DNA of 64,000 nucleotides from Oscillospiraceae bacterium (GCA_015067715.1 SVLY01000003.1:1-64000); one strand, 5' to 3'; counted from the stretch's first letter, positions 17,144 to 26,175 are shown. Notes: generated from the sequence alone by a model not told the origin. Translations and numbers: made by a program.

Positions 17144-18937
17144 TCAATAGTCAAAGCCGCTGATCTGAACGCCGGTGAAGTAGTATTTTATGATCTGGTC
17201 AAAGGTGTAGCCCGCTCTGCCCATGCCAATGGAGCCCCACTGGCAAAGACCCAGGCTGTGACCCCAGCCGGCACCGTCGAAGATCCATACGTTGTCTCCG
17301 GAGGAGGAGGCAGAGATGACCTCCTGTCCGCTTGCGGTAAGGGCAGTTCTCGCGGTGTCCGGGAGAAGCACGGCCTCCCCGTCCCCACCCATGACGTAAA
17401 CGTCCGTGAGTCCGGAGGAAAGCTCAACACCGTCGTTGACGTAAACAGAGCCCTCCTGATAGACCTTAAAGTTCTGGCTTAAGAGCACGTCCGTGCCCAG
17501 CACCATGCGCATATTCTCTTTTTTGAGGTTGACGGTGTGGGTCCCGTCGGATATGGTAAGGGTGAGGGCACTGCCCGCTTCGCTTCGCTCGGTGACCTTG
17601 ACGCTGGTGACCGTGTTCATAATGTAGTTATAGCGGTTCAGCTTAACGGCGATCTCGTAGCCCGTGAGCTCGTTTGTCCAGATACCGTTCTGTCCCCTTG
17701 TGGCGCCCTCGGTGGTCTGCTCGAATTTCTCCGGCACGGAGCGCAGATAGGGCAGTGTTGCCACCCAGACGTTCTCGCTGTTTTCCGTCCAGCCGCCGTT
17801 GGTGGAGTGGTAGACAGCCTGAATGGGCTCGCCGTCGTAGGTTATGACCATACCGTCCACGGCGGTACAGCAGTCAACGACCTTGTCCGTCTCGTATCTG
17901 TTGGAGGCTGTGCCGATACCCCGGTAGACCTGGCAGTGCTGGCCGGTGCAAACGTCGAAGCCGTAGGAGGAATGGCGGCCCTCGTTGTAGGCCGCGTAGG
18001 TGGCGGCGATGATGGCCATGGCCTTGGTGCTCTCGTCGGGGTAGCTCATGCCAAGCTCGTAGGGCACGACGCCCCGGATATACAGCCCCAGCGGCACCAC
18101 GTTGACCACGCCGAAGGTGGTGGAGGAGGAAGAGGTCTTTACAAAGTCCATAATACCGTAGTAGCGGTAGGTGCCGGAAGAGGTGGCCATATAGGTCTCC
18201 GGGGCGCTTCCGCCGTAGGCCTTAAGGGCAAGCTCCTGGCTGGCGCCGTCCCACTCGAAAAGGATGTTCCGGGTGCCGTATTCCAGCACGGCGTAGCCGT
18301 TTGCTCCGCCGGAAACGGTGGAGAGCGTTGCCCCGGCAAAGGTTGAGGTGGAATTCAGCCGTTCGGTGATCTTTGCCTTCACCTCTGCGGCATCGTCGGA
18401 GGAGGTAAAGCGGCCTATCCTCACCCTGTAGCCCCCCTGGGTAAATGCGGGGTAGCATACGTAGCCCGAAGCGGAAGCCGCAGCGGAAACGGCGGCGTCA
18501 AGCTCAGAGGCGGTATCGTAGTCGATCTGGATCTCAAGATGCCATCTGCCCACGCAGACAGAGCTGTCCGCCCCGTCGGAAACGTAGGAGCCGGTGTTTA
18601 CGTTGTAGTTTTTTCCGTAGGTGCGGATAACGGTCACCTTGGTTGCGGGGATATTGTAATAGGTGGTGAAAACGTCGGTGGAGGGGTTGATATATCCCGC
18701 CCGGAAGCCCGTGCCCGTGCCGGAGGCCACCTGAAGGGTGGCGGCGTTTTTGGAGCTTGAGCCGTAGGCAAGACCCACACGGACGTGGTGCTCGGCATAG
18801 TCCACAACGGCCCGGGTTCGGTTTACGGGAAAAGCGGAAAAGAGCATCACCAGCGCAAGAGCAACAAGGGCAACGCGTCCGCAATATCCAAAAGAGCAAT
18901 TTTTCTTCAAAAGGGCACACCCGCCTTTCCTCTGCAT
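17144..18937 (-). CDS. SpoIID/LytB-domain secreted protein
   Basis: About 597 residues from ATG 18937; a TTG at 18913 is also possible. A longer frame to 19090 runs through promoter DNA of asd and is not used. A signal peptide or anchor (VALVALALVMLFSAF) begins the protein, then a possible SPOR-like repeat region, and a SpoIID domain with VVPYELGMSYPDESTKAMAI, TGQHCQVYRG and a C-terminal GWGHSLGLCQWGSIGMG. SpoIID-domain proteins cut the glycan strands of peptidoglycan. It differs from the compact SpoIID at 60696 and may act in the vegetative cell wall. It precedes queA. Confidence 0.85.
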   Translation of the reverse strand: MQRKGGCALLKKNCSFGYCGRVALVALALVMLFSAFPVNRTRAVVDYAEHHVRVGLAYGSSSKNAATLQVASGTGTGFRAGYINPSTDVFTTYYNIPATKVTVIRTYGKNYNVNTGSYVSDGADSSVCVGRWHLEIQIDYDTASELDAAVSAAASASGYVCYPAFTQGGYRVRIGRFTSSDDAAEVKAKITERLNSTSTFAGATLSTVSGGANGYAVLEYGTRNILFEWDGASQELALKAYGGSAPETYMATSSGTYRYYGIMDFVKTSSSSTTFGVVNVVPLGLYIRGVVPYELGMSYPDESTKAMAIIAATYAAYNEGRHSSYGFDVCTGQHCQVYRGIGTASNRYETDKVVDCCTAVDGMVITYDGEPIQAVYHSTNGGWTENSENVWVATLPYLRSVPEKFEQTTEGATRGQNGIWTNELTGYEIAVKLNRYNYIMNTVTSVKVTERSEAGSALTLTISDGTHTVNLKKENMRMVLGTDVLLSQNFKVYQEGSVYVNDGVELSSGLTDVYVMGGDGEAVLLPDTARTALTASGQEVISASSSGDNVWIFDGAGWGHSLGLCQWGSIGMGRAGYTFDQIIKYYFTGVQISGFDY

Positions 18938-19008
18938 AAAAACAGAACAAAATGTAAATTTAATGCAAATACAATACGGCAACAACGAAATATTTGTTGG
19001 GTTTTCAG

Positions 19009-19038
19009 TTGACACCGTCCCCCCCGGTCTGTTATAAT
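19009..19038 (+). promoter_or_regulatory. promoter of asd-dapA-dapB
   Basis: TTGACA (19009-19014), 18-base spacer, TATAAT (19033-19038), both perfect hexamers. The leader to asd is about 135 bases. It holds CTTGCA/TGCAAG arms near 19085-19120, but no recognisable lysine riboswitch. Confidence 0.85.
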
Positions 19039-19178
19039 AACTCACAGCCGAAAGAGGGAAAAAGTGCGGCATTTTCTGCCTTACTTGCATATTATACTAT
19101 ACAGAGGCTTCATTTGCAAGCATCAAAGTTGTAAACTCGTATTCGGCGGCTATTACACGGAACGAAGGTAATGTTGAA

Positions 19179-20264
19179 ATGGAAAAGTACAGTGTAGGTA
19201 TTATCGGCGCCACGGGCATGGTCGGTCAGCGCTTTGCGCTTCTTTTGGCCGAGCATCCCTGGTTCGACGTCAAGGTCATGGCCGCAAGCGCCCGCAGCGC
19301 AGGCAAGACCTATAAAGAGGCTGTTGGCAAGCGTTGGCTCCTGGCCGACCCCATGCCCGCCAAGTTTGAAAACATGATCGTCATGGACGCTACCGCAGAC
19401 ATGAAGACCATCGCCGGTGCCGTTGACTTCGTCTTCTGCGCCGTTGATATGCCCAAGGCCGAGATCAAGGCCCTTGAAGAGGCCTACGCTTCCCTTGGCT
19501 GCCCCGTTATGTCCAACAACAGCGCAAACCGCTTCACCCCCGACGTACCCATGATCATCCCCGAGATCAACGCCGACCACGCCGAGGTCATCAAGTACCA
19601 GCAGAAGCGCCTTGGCACCGACAAGGGCTTTATCGCAGTCAAGTCCAACTGCTCTCTCCAGAGCTACGTTCCCGCCATCCACCCCCTGCTTCCCCTTGGC
19701 GTTGAGCGCGCCCTTGCCTGCACCTATCAGGCCATCTCCGGCGCCGGCAAAAACTTTAACACCTGGCCCGAGATGATCGACAACGTCATCCCCTACATCG
19801 GCGGCGAGGAAGAAAAGAGCGAGCAGGAGCCCACAAAGATCTGGGGCGTTCTTGAAGACGGCGTTATCAAGCCCCGGAACACCGTTCCCATCACCGCCCA
19901 GTGCATCCGCGTTCCCGTGAGCGACGGTCACATGGCCGCAGTTTTCGTCAAGCTGGAAAACAACCCCGGCATGGACGAGATCAAGCGCCTCTGGGCTGAG
20001 TTTGCCGGCGAGCCCCAGAAGCTTGGCCTGCCCAGCGCCCCGGCTCAGTACATCCACTATTTCGAGGAAGACAACCGCCCCCAGACCAACATGGACCGCA
20101 TGCTTGAAAAGGGCATGGCCGTTTCTGTGGGACGTCTCCGCGAGGACAGCCAGTATACCATCAAGTTCGTCTGCCTCTCCCACAACACCCTTCGCGGCGC
20201 CGCCGGCGGCGGCGTGCTCATGGCTGAGCTTCTCTGCGCCAAGGGCTATATCAAGAGATCCTGA
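19179..20264 (+). CDS. asd: aspartate-semialdehyde dehydrogenase (archaeal/fungal-type)
   Basis: 361 residues. The NADP-binding motif GIIGATGMVGQR is at 8-19 and the active-site Cys158 is in SNCSLQSYVP. It reduces aspartyl-phosphate to aspartate semialdehyde, the branch point to lysine, threonine and methionine. The length and the SNCSLQ context fit the archaeal/fungal-like subgroup, which some Clostridia use. dapA follows after 30 bases and dapB after that, so this operon feeds diaminopimelate and lysine. The ATG has only a moderate site (GAAGGTAA). It starts a clear three-gene operon with a perfect promoter. Confidence 0.95.
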   Translation: MEKYSVGIIGATGMVGQRFALLLAEHPWFDVKVMAASARSAGKTYKEAVGKRWLLADPMPAKFENMIVMDATADMKTIAGAVDFVFCAVDMPKAEIKALEEAYASLGCPVMSNNSANRFTPDVPMIIPEINADHAEVIKYQQKRLGTDKGFIAVKSNCSLQSYVPAIHPLLPLGVERALACTYQAISGAGKNFNTWPEMIDNVIPYIGGEEEKSEQEPTKIWGVLEDGVIKPRNTVPITAQCIRVPVSDGHMAAVFVKLENNPGMDEIKRLWAEFAGEPQKLGLPSAPAQYIHYFEEDNRPQTNMDRMLEKGMAVSVGRLREDSQYTIKFVCLSHNTLRGAAGGGVLMAELLCAKGYIKRS

Positions 20265-20294
20265 ATTTATTAAAAGCGAGGTTTCCGCACAGCA

Positions 20295-21185
20295 ATGAAA
20301 AAACCCGTATTTACCGGCGCCTGTGTTGCCATCGTAACCCCCTTCAAGCCGGACGGTTCCGTGGATTTCGACACTTTGGGCAACCTCATTGAGCTCCAGA
20401 TCGCCAGGGGCACCGATGCCATCACCATTTGCGGCACCACCGGCGAAAAGTCCACCCTGGCTGACGGCGAGCACAAGGAGTGCATTGAATACTGCGTTAA
20501 AAAGGTGGCGGGCCGTGTTCCCGTTATCGCCGGCACCGGCGGCAACGACACCCGCTATTCCCTCTCCCTCTGCCAGCACGCCGAAAGCGTCGGCGCGGAC
20601 GCTCTGCTCTGTGTCACCCCTTATTACAACAAGGCAAGTCAGGCCGGTCTTATCAAGCACTTTGAGTATCTGGCGGACAACGTCAATATCCCCCTCATTC
20701 TCTACAACGTCCCCTCCCGCACGGGCATGACCATCACCCCCGCGACCTACGCCCACCTTGCAAAGCACCCCAACATCAACGGCACCAAGGAGGCCAGCGG
20801 TGACTTTTCCCTTGTGGCAAAGATCCGCGCCGCCTGCGGCGACGAGCTCAACGTCTGGAGCGGCAACGACGACCAGATCGTTCCCATGATGGCTCTGGGC
20901 GCAAAGGGCGTTATCTCCGTTCTTTCCAACGTGGTGCCGGAGGTCGTGGCAAACATGACCCACGCCGCGCTTGCAGGGGATTTTGCCGCGGCCGCTTCCA
21001 TTCAGCTTGAGTATCTGCGCCTTGCAAACGACCTCTTTTTGGAGGTCAACCCCATTCCCGTCAAGACCGCTCTGGGCATGATGGGTCTCTGCAGACCCGA
21101 CCTGCGCCTGCCCCTTTGCGAAATGGGCGAGGCTACCTCAAAGACCCTGGCAGAAACTCTCGCCGCCTACGGTCTTATAAAGTAA
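20295..21185 (+). CDS. dapA: 4-hydroxy-tetrahydrodipicolinate synthase
   Basis: 296 residues forming a TIM barrel. The Schiff-base Lys165 sits in NGTKEASGD, the GTTGE motif is at 47-51, and the catalytic Tyr137 is in LYNVPSRTG. The enzyme condenses pyruvate with aspartate semialdehyde, the product of the gene upstream. The context makes the DapA call safer than other class I aldolases of the same fold. The ribosome site (GCGAGG) is modest; translation may be partly coupled. Confidence 0.96.
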   Translation: MKKPVFTGACVAIVTPFKPDGSVDFDTLGNLIELQIARGTDAITICGTTGEKSTLADGEHKECIEYCVKKVAGRVPVIAGTGGNDTRYSLSLCQHAESVGADALLCVTPYYNKASQAGLIKHFEYLADNVNIPLILYNVPSRTGMTITPATYAHLAKHPNINGTKEASGDFSLVAKIRAACGDELNVWSGNDDQIVPMMALGAKGVISVLSNVVPEVVANMTHAALAGDFAAAASIQLEYLRLANDLFLEVNPIPVKTALGMMGLCRPDLRLPLCEMGEATSKTLAETLAAYGLIK

Positions 21186-21212
21186 CCCACACTCAGAGGA
21201 GCACAAAGGACC

Positions 21213-21974
21213 ATGCTGAAGATAATTCTCTGCGGCTGCTGCGGCCGCATGGGCAGGGCAATAACCGAGCTTGTCTCACGCACGGAAGGCGTTGAGATAG
21301 CCGCCGGTATCGACCCCGTCGGGGCTTCCGGCCTTGCCTACCCCGTTTTTTCCGATATTTCCCTCTGCGAGGTCTCAGCGGACGTTGTGGTGGACTTTTC
21401 CCACAGAAGCGCCCTTGGAAACATTCTGGACTTCTGCCGCCGCACCGCCACCCCGGCCGTGCTGGCCTCCACGGGTTATCTGCCCGAGGATATTGAAGCT
21501 CTGGAAGCCGCCGCAAAGGAGATCCCCCTTTTCCGCTCTGCAAACATGAGCATCGGCGTTGCGATCCTCACCCGTCTCGTCCGGGAGGCCTCAAGCCTTT
21601 TCGGTGACGATTTTGACGTTGAGATAATCGAGCGCCACCACAACCAGAAGCTTGACGCTCCATCCGGCACGGCGCTCCATCTGGCAAAAGCCGTGAAAGA
21701 AGGGGCCGCTTCTCCCAAGACCGAGATCTACGACCGCCACGCCGTGCGCCGCAAGCGCGAAAAAAGCGAGATCGGCATGCACGCAGTCCGTGGCGGAACC
21801 ATTATCGGCGAGCACGAGGTGCTCTTTGCCGGTTGGAACGAGACAGTTTCTATTTCCCATTCTGCCCAGAGCAGAGAGGTTTTTGCCTCCGGCGCCGTGC
21901 GCGCCGCGGCCTTTATGGCAGGGGTGAAGACCCCCGGCATCTACGGAATGGACGATATCTTCGCCGGCGAATAA
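21213..21974 (+). CDS. dapB: 4-hydroxy-tetrahydrodipicolinate reductase
   Basis: 253 residues. The dinucleotide-binding loop GCCGRMG is at 8-14, and the substrate-binding and catalytic segment ERHHNQKLDAPSGTA at 140-154 carries His142, His143 and Lys146. It makes tetrahydrodipicolinate with NAD(P)H. It begins 27 bases after dapA with an AGAGGAG site. The remaining diaminopimelate genes are not in the window. No convincing terminator follows; a separate promoter for rpmB begins about 30 bases later. Confidence 0.96.
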   Translation: MLKIILCGCCGRMGRAITELVSRTEGVEIAAGIDPVGASGLAYPVFSDISLCEVSADVVVDFSHRSALGNILDFCRRTATPAVLASTGYLPEDIEALEAAAKEIPLFRSANMSIGVAILTRLVREASSLFGDDFDVEIIERHHNQKLDAPSGTALHLAKAVKEGAASPKTEIYDRHAVRRKREKSEIGMHAVRGGTIIGEHEVLFAGWNETVSISHSAQSREVFASGAVRAAAFMAGVKTPGIYGMDDIFAGE

Positions 21975-22004
21975 AAAAATTTTCGATTTTTTCCGTTTTA
22001 CCTA

Positions 22005-22033
22005 TTGCAATTTGATTCGATTTGTGATATCAT
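22005..22033 (+). promoter_or_regulatory. promoter of rpmB
   Basis: TTGCAA (22005-22010), 17-base spacer, TATCAT (22028-22033). A perfect AAAGGAGGTG ribosome site lies in front of the ATG at 22087. Confidence 0.7.
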
Positions 22034-22086
22034 CTTAAGGCTGTTCTTTCGATGCAGTTTTAAGATTACAAAGGAGGTGTGCCACA

Positions 22087-22275
22087 ATGGCAAAATGCGA
22101 TATCTGCGGCAAGGGCGTGAATTTCGGCATCAACATTTCCCATTCGCACCGTCGTTCAAACAGGGCTGTTAAGCCCAACGTGAAAAGGGTCAAGGCCGTG
22201 GTCAACGGATCGCCCTGTCACATCTATGTTTGCACAAGGTGCCTCCGCTCCAATAAAGTCACCCGCGCCATCTAA
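22087..22275 (+). CDS. rpmB: 50S ribosomal protein L28
   Basis: 62 residues, normal for bacterial L28. It starts MAKCDICGKGVNFGINISHSH, keeping the CxxC pair of the zinc-binding form, with a second CTRCLRS at the C-terminal end, so the zinc-ribbon (C+) version is present. It is a monocistronic gene with its own promoter and terminator, which is common for rpmB. Confidence 0.96.
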   Translation: MAKCDICGKGVNFGINISHSHRRSNRAVKPNVKRVKAVVNGSPCHIYVCTRCLRSNKVTRAI

Positions 22276-22296
22276 GGTTAATCTTTAGAAAATTAA

Positions 22297-22329
22297 CAGG
22301 ACTGTCGGTTTCGGCGGTCCTGTTTTTTT
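22297..22329 (+). terminator. terminator of rpmB
   Basis: CAGGAC (22297-22302) pairs with GTCCTG (22317-22322) around a GC-rich apical stem, followed by seven T. Confidence 0.85.
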
Positions 22330-22417
22330 GCTGTATTTTACACTATTTGAAATAGCCGCAGGGGCGTATCATCCCGGAAGAAATATTTGGTACAACGTCA
22401 AAAGCGGGCACTCCCTA

Positions 22418-22560
22418 GTAAAAGGAAACACCTTTTGTCCCAGACAAAAGGTGTTTCCTTTTACAATGAAATTTGCCCTGCGGGCAAGTGAAATCGCTTC
22501 GCGATGAAATATTTACTTCGTAAATGTGAAATATTCGCTGACGCGAATGTGGGCAAATTC
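22418..22560. repeat. palindrome-array element F
   Basis: A near-identical copy of element E at 13606-13751: a 22-base perfect inverted repeat (22418-22439, 22443-22464) and the same GTGAAAT-linked hairpin array. The three-base centre is CCA here and TGG in E, i.e. its reverse complement. Confidence 0.85.
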
Positions 22561-22960
22561 GTCTCAAATCGCCCTACCGCAATTATTCATTATTCATCAG
22601 CGAAGCGGCTTCATTATTCAATATTCATTTGTCCCCATGTATCATCCCGTTTGCCTTCCGGCAATACAGTTTCACACATTCATCGCAGCAAAAAGCCCCC
22701 CTTGTCTAAAGGGGGGAAGGGGGGATTCCGTAAATCTTCCTTATGCGCCCCCCTTGCCGGGTGGGGGTAGGGGGGGGATTCCGTAAGCGTTCCCCGGCAA
22801 CACCGTGCAAAAGGCAACCTCCGTGCCCCCTCCGCCCCTGCGGGGCACCTCCCCCGAGAGGGGGAGGTTTATATGGGGCGATTTGAAAATCGCCCCTACC
22901 GCTTCTTTTCACTTTTCTCTGTTCACTATTCACTCTTCTCTAAAACACAACAGTATCATC
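22561..22960. repeat. intergenic repeat mosaic
   Basis: Modules shared with the two other mosaics: ATTATTCATTATTCAT tracts, two poly-C/poly-G blocks (about 22690-22790), cctcccccgagagggggagg (22848-22867), ggggcgatttgaaaatcgcc (from 22875) and CTGTTCACTATTCACT. No gene is seen. Confidence 0.8.
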
Positions 22961-22974
22961 CCAAATACAAGGTT

Positions 22975-23781
22975 TTACCGCTTTGAATAATAATACTCCG
23001 ACACCCGGCGGATATAGTCAAGCTTTATGCTTCGAAGCTCAAGGTCAACCTCACGCTCGCCGCTGATCTCGTAGTTGTAGAGCCCGTCGTAGCCGATGGC
23101 CCTGGTCCCGGCAAAGACGGCCGCAAAGTCCACCGTGCCCTTTGCGGAGGGCATGATATGCTGGTCGCCGGATCCGTCGTTGTCCGCAAGGTGGAGAGCT
23201 CTGAGATATTTTCCGGCGGTGCGGATGAATTTTGCCTGATCCCTGTGGGGAGTGAGGTTCAGATGCCCCGTATCAAGGCAGATGCCCATGTTTTCTCCGC
23301 CGATGCGCTCAATAAACCAGAGCAGGTTTTCCGCAGAGTTTGCAATGGGAGCTTTTATGTTCTCAAGGCAGATCACCGTATCCCTGCCGGAAACGTGGGC
23401 GGCAAGGTCGGCAACAGCCGCCAGGTTTGCCTCTCTCAGCTCCTCAAAGCTGAGCTCCGTCCGGGTGCGGTCCACGTGGAGAACGGCGTTTTTGACCCCC
23501 AGAGCCTCAAACATATCAAGCTGAGCCTTTATATAGTTCCTGTCCACGTCGTTGAGGATATGCGCCCGGAGCATGAGATGCCCCTGGAGAAAGCTTACGC
23601 CGTGGGAGGCGGCAAAAGCCCTGAACTCCGCTCCAACCTGTCTGGGGTCGCCCCGGGAGAGAAGCACGTCGGCGTGCTCGTCGGAAAGCTCGCTGTAGTC
23701 GTAGCCGTTCTTCTCAAGCTCAAGAACGGCCTCCTCCGGGCTGAGATCAATGTAATAAGCGGACCACATACTGAGTTTCAT
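22975..23781 (-). CDS. sugar phosphate isomerase/epimerase-type TIM barrel
   Basis: 268 residues from ATG 23781, which has AAAGGGTG six bases upstream; a GTG at 23790 is less likely. The fold is the xylose-isomerase-like (AP endonuclease 2) barrel. Metal ligands are visible in VICLENIK, LDTGHLN, ALHLADN and YNYEIS, which give the Glu-Asp-His-Glu set. Members isomerise or epimerise sugars and inositols, or cleave hydroxypyruvate derivatives; the exact substrate cannot be read. It is the last gene of an operon with two sialidase-like genes, so it may process the sugar they release. Confidence 0.85.
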   Translation of the reverse strand: MKLSMWSAYYIDLSPEEAVLELEKNGYDYSELSDEHADVLLSRGDPRQVGAEFRAFAASHGVSFLQGHLMLRAHILNDVDRNYIKAQLDMFEALGVKNAVLHVDRTRTELSFEELREANLAAVADLAAHVSGRDTVICLENIKAPIANSAENLLWFIERIGGENMGICLDTGHLNLTPHRDQAKFIRTAGKYLRALHLADNDGSGDQHIMPSAKGTVDFAAVFAGTRAIGYDGLYNYEISGEREVDLELRSIKLDYIRRVSEYYYSKR

Positions 23782-23793
23782 TTTATTCACCCT

Positions 23794-24942
23794 TTACTGA
23801 TTTATCTCTGAAAATTCCACTTTGACTACCTTGGTGCAGTTAAGCCGTCGGTCGGTTCCGTTGCTGTGATAATAGCTCACCAAAAAACCGTCACGCACGC
23901 CGATCACCGCAGGGTAGCAATAGCTGTCGGATTCGTCGTCTTCCAGCATATAGCAGTTTTCCTCAAAGACTCTGAACTCCTTGTCCACAAAGGTCTTTGC
24001 CGTGCCGTCGAAGGACTTGCCCCCGTCGTAGCTCACAGCGCAGAGAATGGGCGTGCGCCTGATTCCGCTCATTGTCTCTCTGTTTTGTCCCACGTGGCAA
24101 AAGCTTCGTGGGTTGAACACCGCAAGGGTCATGTTTTCGACTCTTTTGACCCGCATTGGGGCATCGGGAGACATGAAGAGAAAGTTTGGCTCGGCAGGGG
24201 TCCAGCTTTCGCCGCGATTCTGTGAGAAGCTTTGGTACTGGAAGCCGTAGTTTGTGCGGCAGTACGTCCAAAGCGTACCGTCTTCGTATTCGTGAATACC
24301 CGGCTCGGCAAAACCCACGTTGTCGTCAAAGGGGGACTCTATAGTGTAGGGAAGCTTCGTCCAGGTCTTCCCGCAGTCATCCGAGACCGCAAACTGAACG
24401 ACTCCGCTTTTGAACTTTGTGTAGCTGAATCCCGACCTTCCGAAAGAATCGTGGCTCGCCCCGTGAAACGCAAGGGGAACCCATATGCGCCCCAAACTGT
24501 CCACCATGCAACCGTCGTTTATAGCGCAGTAATAGCCCACCTCGTCGGTGCAGGGAACAGCCTTGCTCCACGTCTTTCCCTCGTCGGAAGAGCTTCGAAA
24601 CCACGGCATACAGGTCACGGTTCCGTCTTCTATAACCTCTTTTCGCAGGTATTCAAATCCAAGCTCCCCGTTTGACATTCTGAAAAGGCATGGGGACATA
24701 TAGTTTTGGGCTTTCTCGTCCTTTTCAAGGAGTATTTCGGGTGTTGTCCATGTCTCACCCTCGTCGGAGGAATAACAGGCGGAGATCCTTGCCGTGCCGT
24801 GGTCGTCCCACTCTTCGCTGTAATACTCGGTAAAGGCGTGGCAGATCCGCCCGTCGCTCAGCCGCACAAAAGCAGCTTCGCCGTTGCGGGGATTAAATTT
24901 CGACGTTGTAATAAACAGGGTCTCCCGTCCGATCTTTTTCAT
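23794..24942 (-). CDS. BNR-repeat sialidase-like protein (tandem copy 2)
   Basis: 382 residues. Asp-box motifs SSDEGETW, SSDEGKTW, SDDCGKTW and YDGGKSF mark a six-bladed propeller. It is highly similar throughout to the upstream gene, so the pair is a tandem duplication. There is no signal peptide, and the family name does not prove neuraminidase activity. Twenty bases separate it from the first copy and about a dozen from the isomerase, so translation of the three genes is probably coupled. The ribosome site is AGGAGG. Confidence 0.82.
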   Translation of the reverse strand: MKKIGRETLFITTSKFNPRNGEAAFVRLSDGRICHAFTEYYSEEWDDHGTARISACYSSDEGETWTTPEILLEKDEKAQNYMSPCLFRMSNGELGFEYLRKEVIEDGTVTCMPWFRSSSDEGKTWSKAVPCTDEVGYYCAINDGCMVDSLGRIWVPLAFHGASHDSFGRSGFSYTKFKSGVVQFAVSDDCGKTWTKLPYTIESPFDDNVGFAEPGIHEYEDGTLWTYCRTNYGFQYQSFSQNRGESWTPAEPNFLFMSPDAPMRVKRVENMTLAVFNPRSFCHVGQNRETMSGIRRTPILCAVSYDGGKSFDGTAKTFVDKEFRVFEENCYMLEDDESDSYCYPAVIGVRDGFLVSYYHSNGTDRRLNCTKVVKVEFSEINQ

Positions 24943-24962
24943 TTCAAGACCTCCTAACCTTT

Positions 24963-26099
24963 CTATTCCAGCTCGGAATATTCTATCTTGACGAGCTTTG
25001 TGCTGTTAAGGCACACCTTGGTTCCCGCGCTGTGGTAGTAGGCAACCAAGAATCCGCCCTCCACACCGATTGTTGCGGCGTAGCAATAGCTGTCGCTCTT
25101 GTCGGTCTCAAGCAGGTAGCAGTTTTCGATAAAGTCCGCAAACCCGCCGTCGTGGGCAAGAGTTTTGCCGCACATGAAGGATCTTCCGCCGTCCCGGCTG
25201 ACAGCGCAGACAAGGGGAGTTCTCTTTGGGCTTCCCCAAATCTCTTTCTCCTCGTCCAGACAGCAAAAGCTTCTGGGGTTGAACAGCGAAACCGTATATT
25301 TTCCCACGTTTTTAATACGCATGGGTGCATCGGGCGAGGTAAACTTGAAGTTCGGCTCTATGGCAGTCCAGCTTTCGCCTCGGTCGCCTGAGAAGCTCTG
25401 GTACTGGAAGCCGTAGTTCGTGCGGCAGTACATCCAAAGCGTACCGTCCTCAAACTCAAAAACCCCGGGCTCCGCAAGTCCCGCATCGTCCGAAAAGGGG
25501 GCTTCGATGGTCACGGGAAGCTTCCGCCACGTCTCCCCGCAGTCGTCGGAGACCGCAAACTGAATAACGGCGTTTTTGTACTTTTCAAACTTAAAGCCGA
25601 TGTCCATTATGCAATTTCCGTGGTAGGACACGGGAACCCAAATGCGCCCCGTGCTGTCCACAAAACAGCCGTCGTTTATAATGCAGTAGTAGCCCATCTC
25701 GTCGGTGCACAAGACCCGCTTGCTCCATGTCTTGCCCTCGTCTTCCGAGTAGCAGAACATGGGCATACAGGTTATCTCGATATTGTCCACGATGGCTTTG
25801 CGAAGATAGGTCATACCGAGCTTTCCGTTTGCAAGTCGGAAGAGGTTCGGCGCCATAATGTTTTGGTCGGTCTCTTCCTTTTCGATGAGTATTTCGGGGG
25901 TTGTCCATGTCTCGCCCTCGTCGGAGGAATAGCAGGCGGAGATCCTTGCTGTGGCGTGGTCGCTCCAGTCGCCTCCGTAGTATTCCGTAAAGGCAAGGCA
26001 AATCCGTCCGTCCTTCAGACGGACAAAGGTGGATTCTCCGTTGCGGGGATTCTTTTCCGTGGTAGAAAGAAACAAAGTCTCCCGTCCGATCTTTTTCAC
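24963..26099 (-). CDS. BNR-repeat sialidase-like protein (tandem copy 1)
   Basis: 378 residues. Asp boxes include SSDEGETW, SEDEGKTW, SDDCGETW and RDGGRSF. It begins MKKIGRETLF like its neighbour. No secretion signal is visible, so it should act on an imported glycan. It is the first gene of the three-gene operon and has its own promoter at 26132-26160, downstream of the terminator of the candidate RNA at 26176-26315. Compared with the protein at 4460 it is a different subgroup with longer loops. Confidence 0.82.
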   Translation of the reverse strand: MKKIGRETLFLSTTEKNPRNGESTFVRLKDGRICLAFTEYYGGDWSDHATARISACYSSDEGETWTTPEILIEKEETDQNIMAPNLFRLANGKLGMTYLRKAIVDNIEITCMPMFCYSEDEGKTWSKRVLCTDEMGYYCIINDGCFVDSTGRIWVPVSYHGNCIMDIGFKFEKYKNAVIQFAVSDDCGETWRKLPVTIEAPFSDDAGLAEPGVFEFEDGTLWMYCRTNYGFQYQSFSGDRGESWTAIEPNFKFTSPDAPMRIKNVGKYTVSLFNPRSFCCLDEEKEIWGSPKRTPLVCAVSRDGGRSFMCGKTLAHDGGFADFIENCYLLETDKSDSYCYAATIGVEGGFLVAYYHSAGTKVCLNSTKLVKIEYSELE

Positions 26100-26131
26100 T
26101 GTTCCGGCACCTCTCTTTTATCTTTACGGTC

Positions 26132-26160
26132 ATTATAGCACAGCAACAGCCAAAGCGCAA
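26132..26160 (-). promoter_or_regulatory. promoter of tandem sialidase-like operon
   Basis: Minus strand TTGCGC (26160-26155), 17-base spacer, TATAAT (26137-26132). Confidence 0.7.
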
Positions 26161-26175
26161 TCCCGGCAGACAAAG

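Noticed and set aside
18938-19090. N-terminal extension of the SpoIID-like protein
   Set aside because: It runs through the divergent asd promoter; the signal peptide begins after residue 52 of that longer frame.
19039-19178. Lysine riboswitch before asd
   Set aside because: The leader is shorter than the usual L-box and none of its conserved core is seen.
19110-20963. 617-codon open frame antisense to asd and dapA
   Set aside because: Third-position GC bias of the real genes opens the opposite frame; no domain or start signal is visible.
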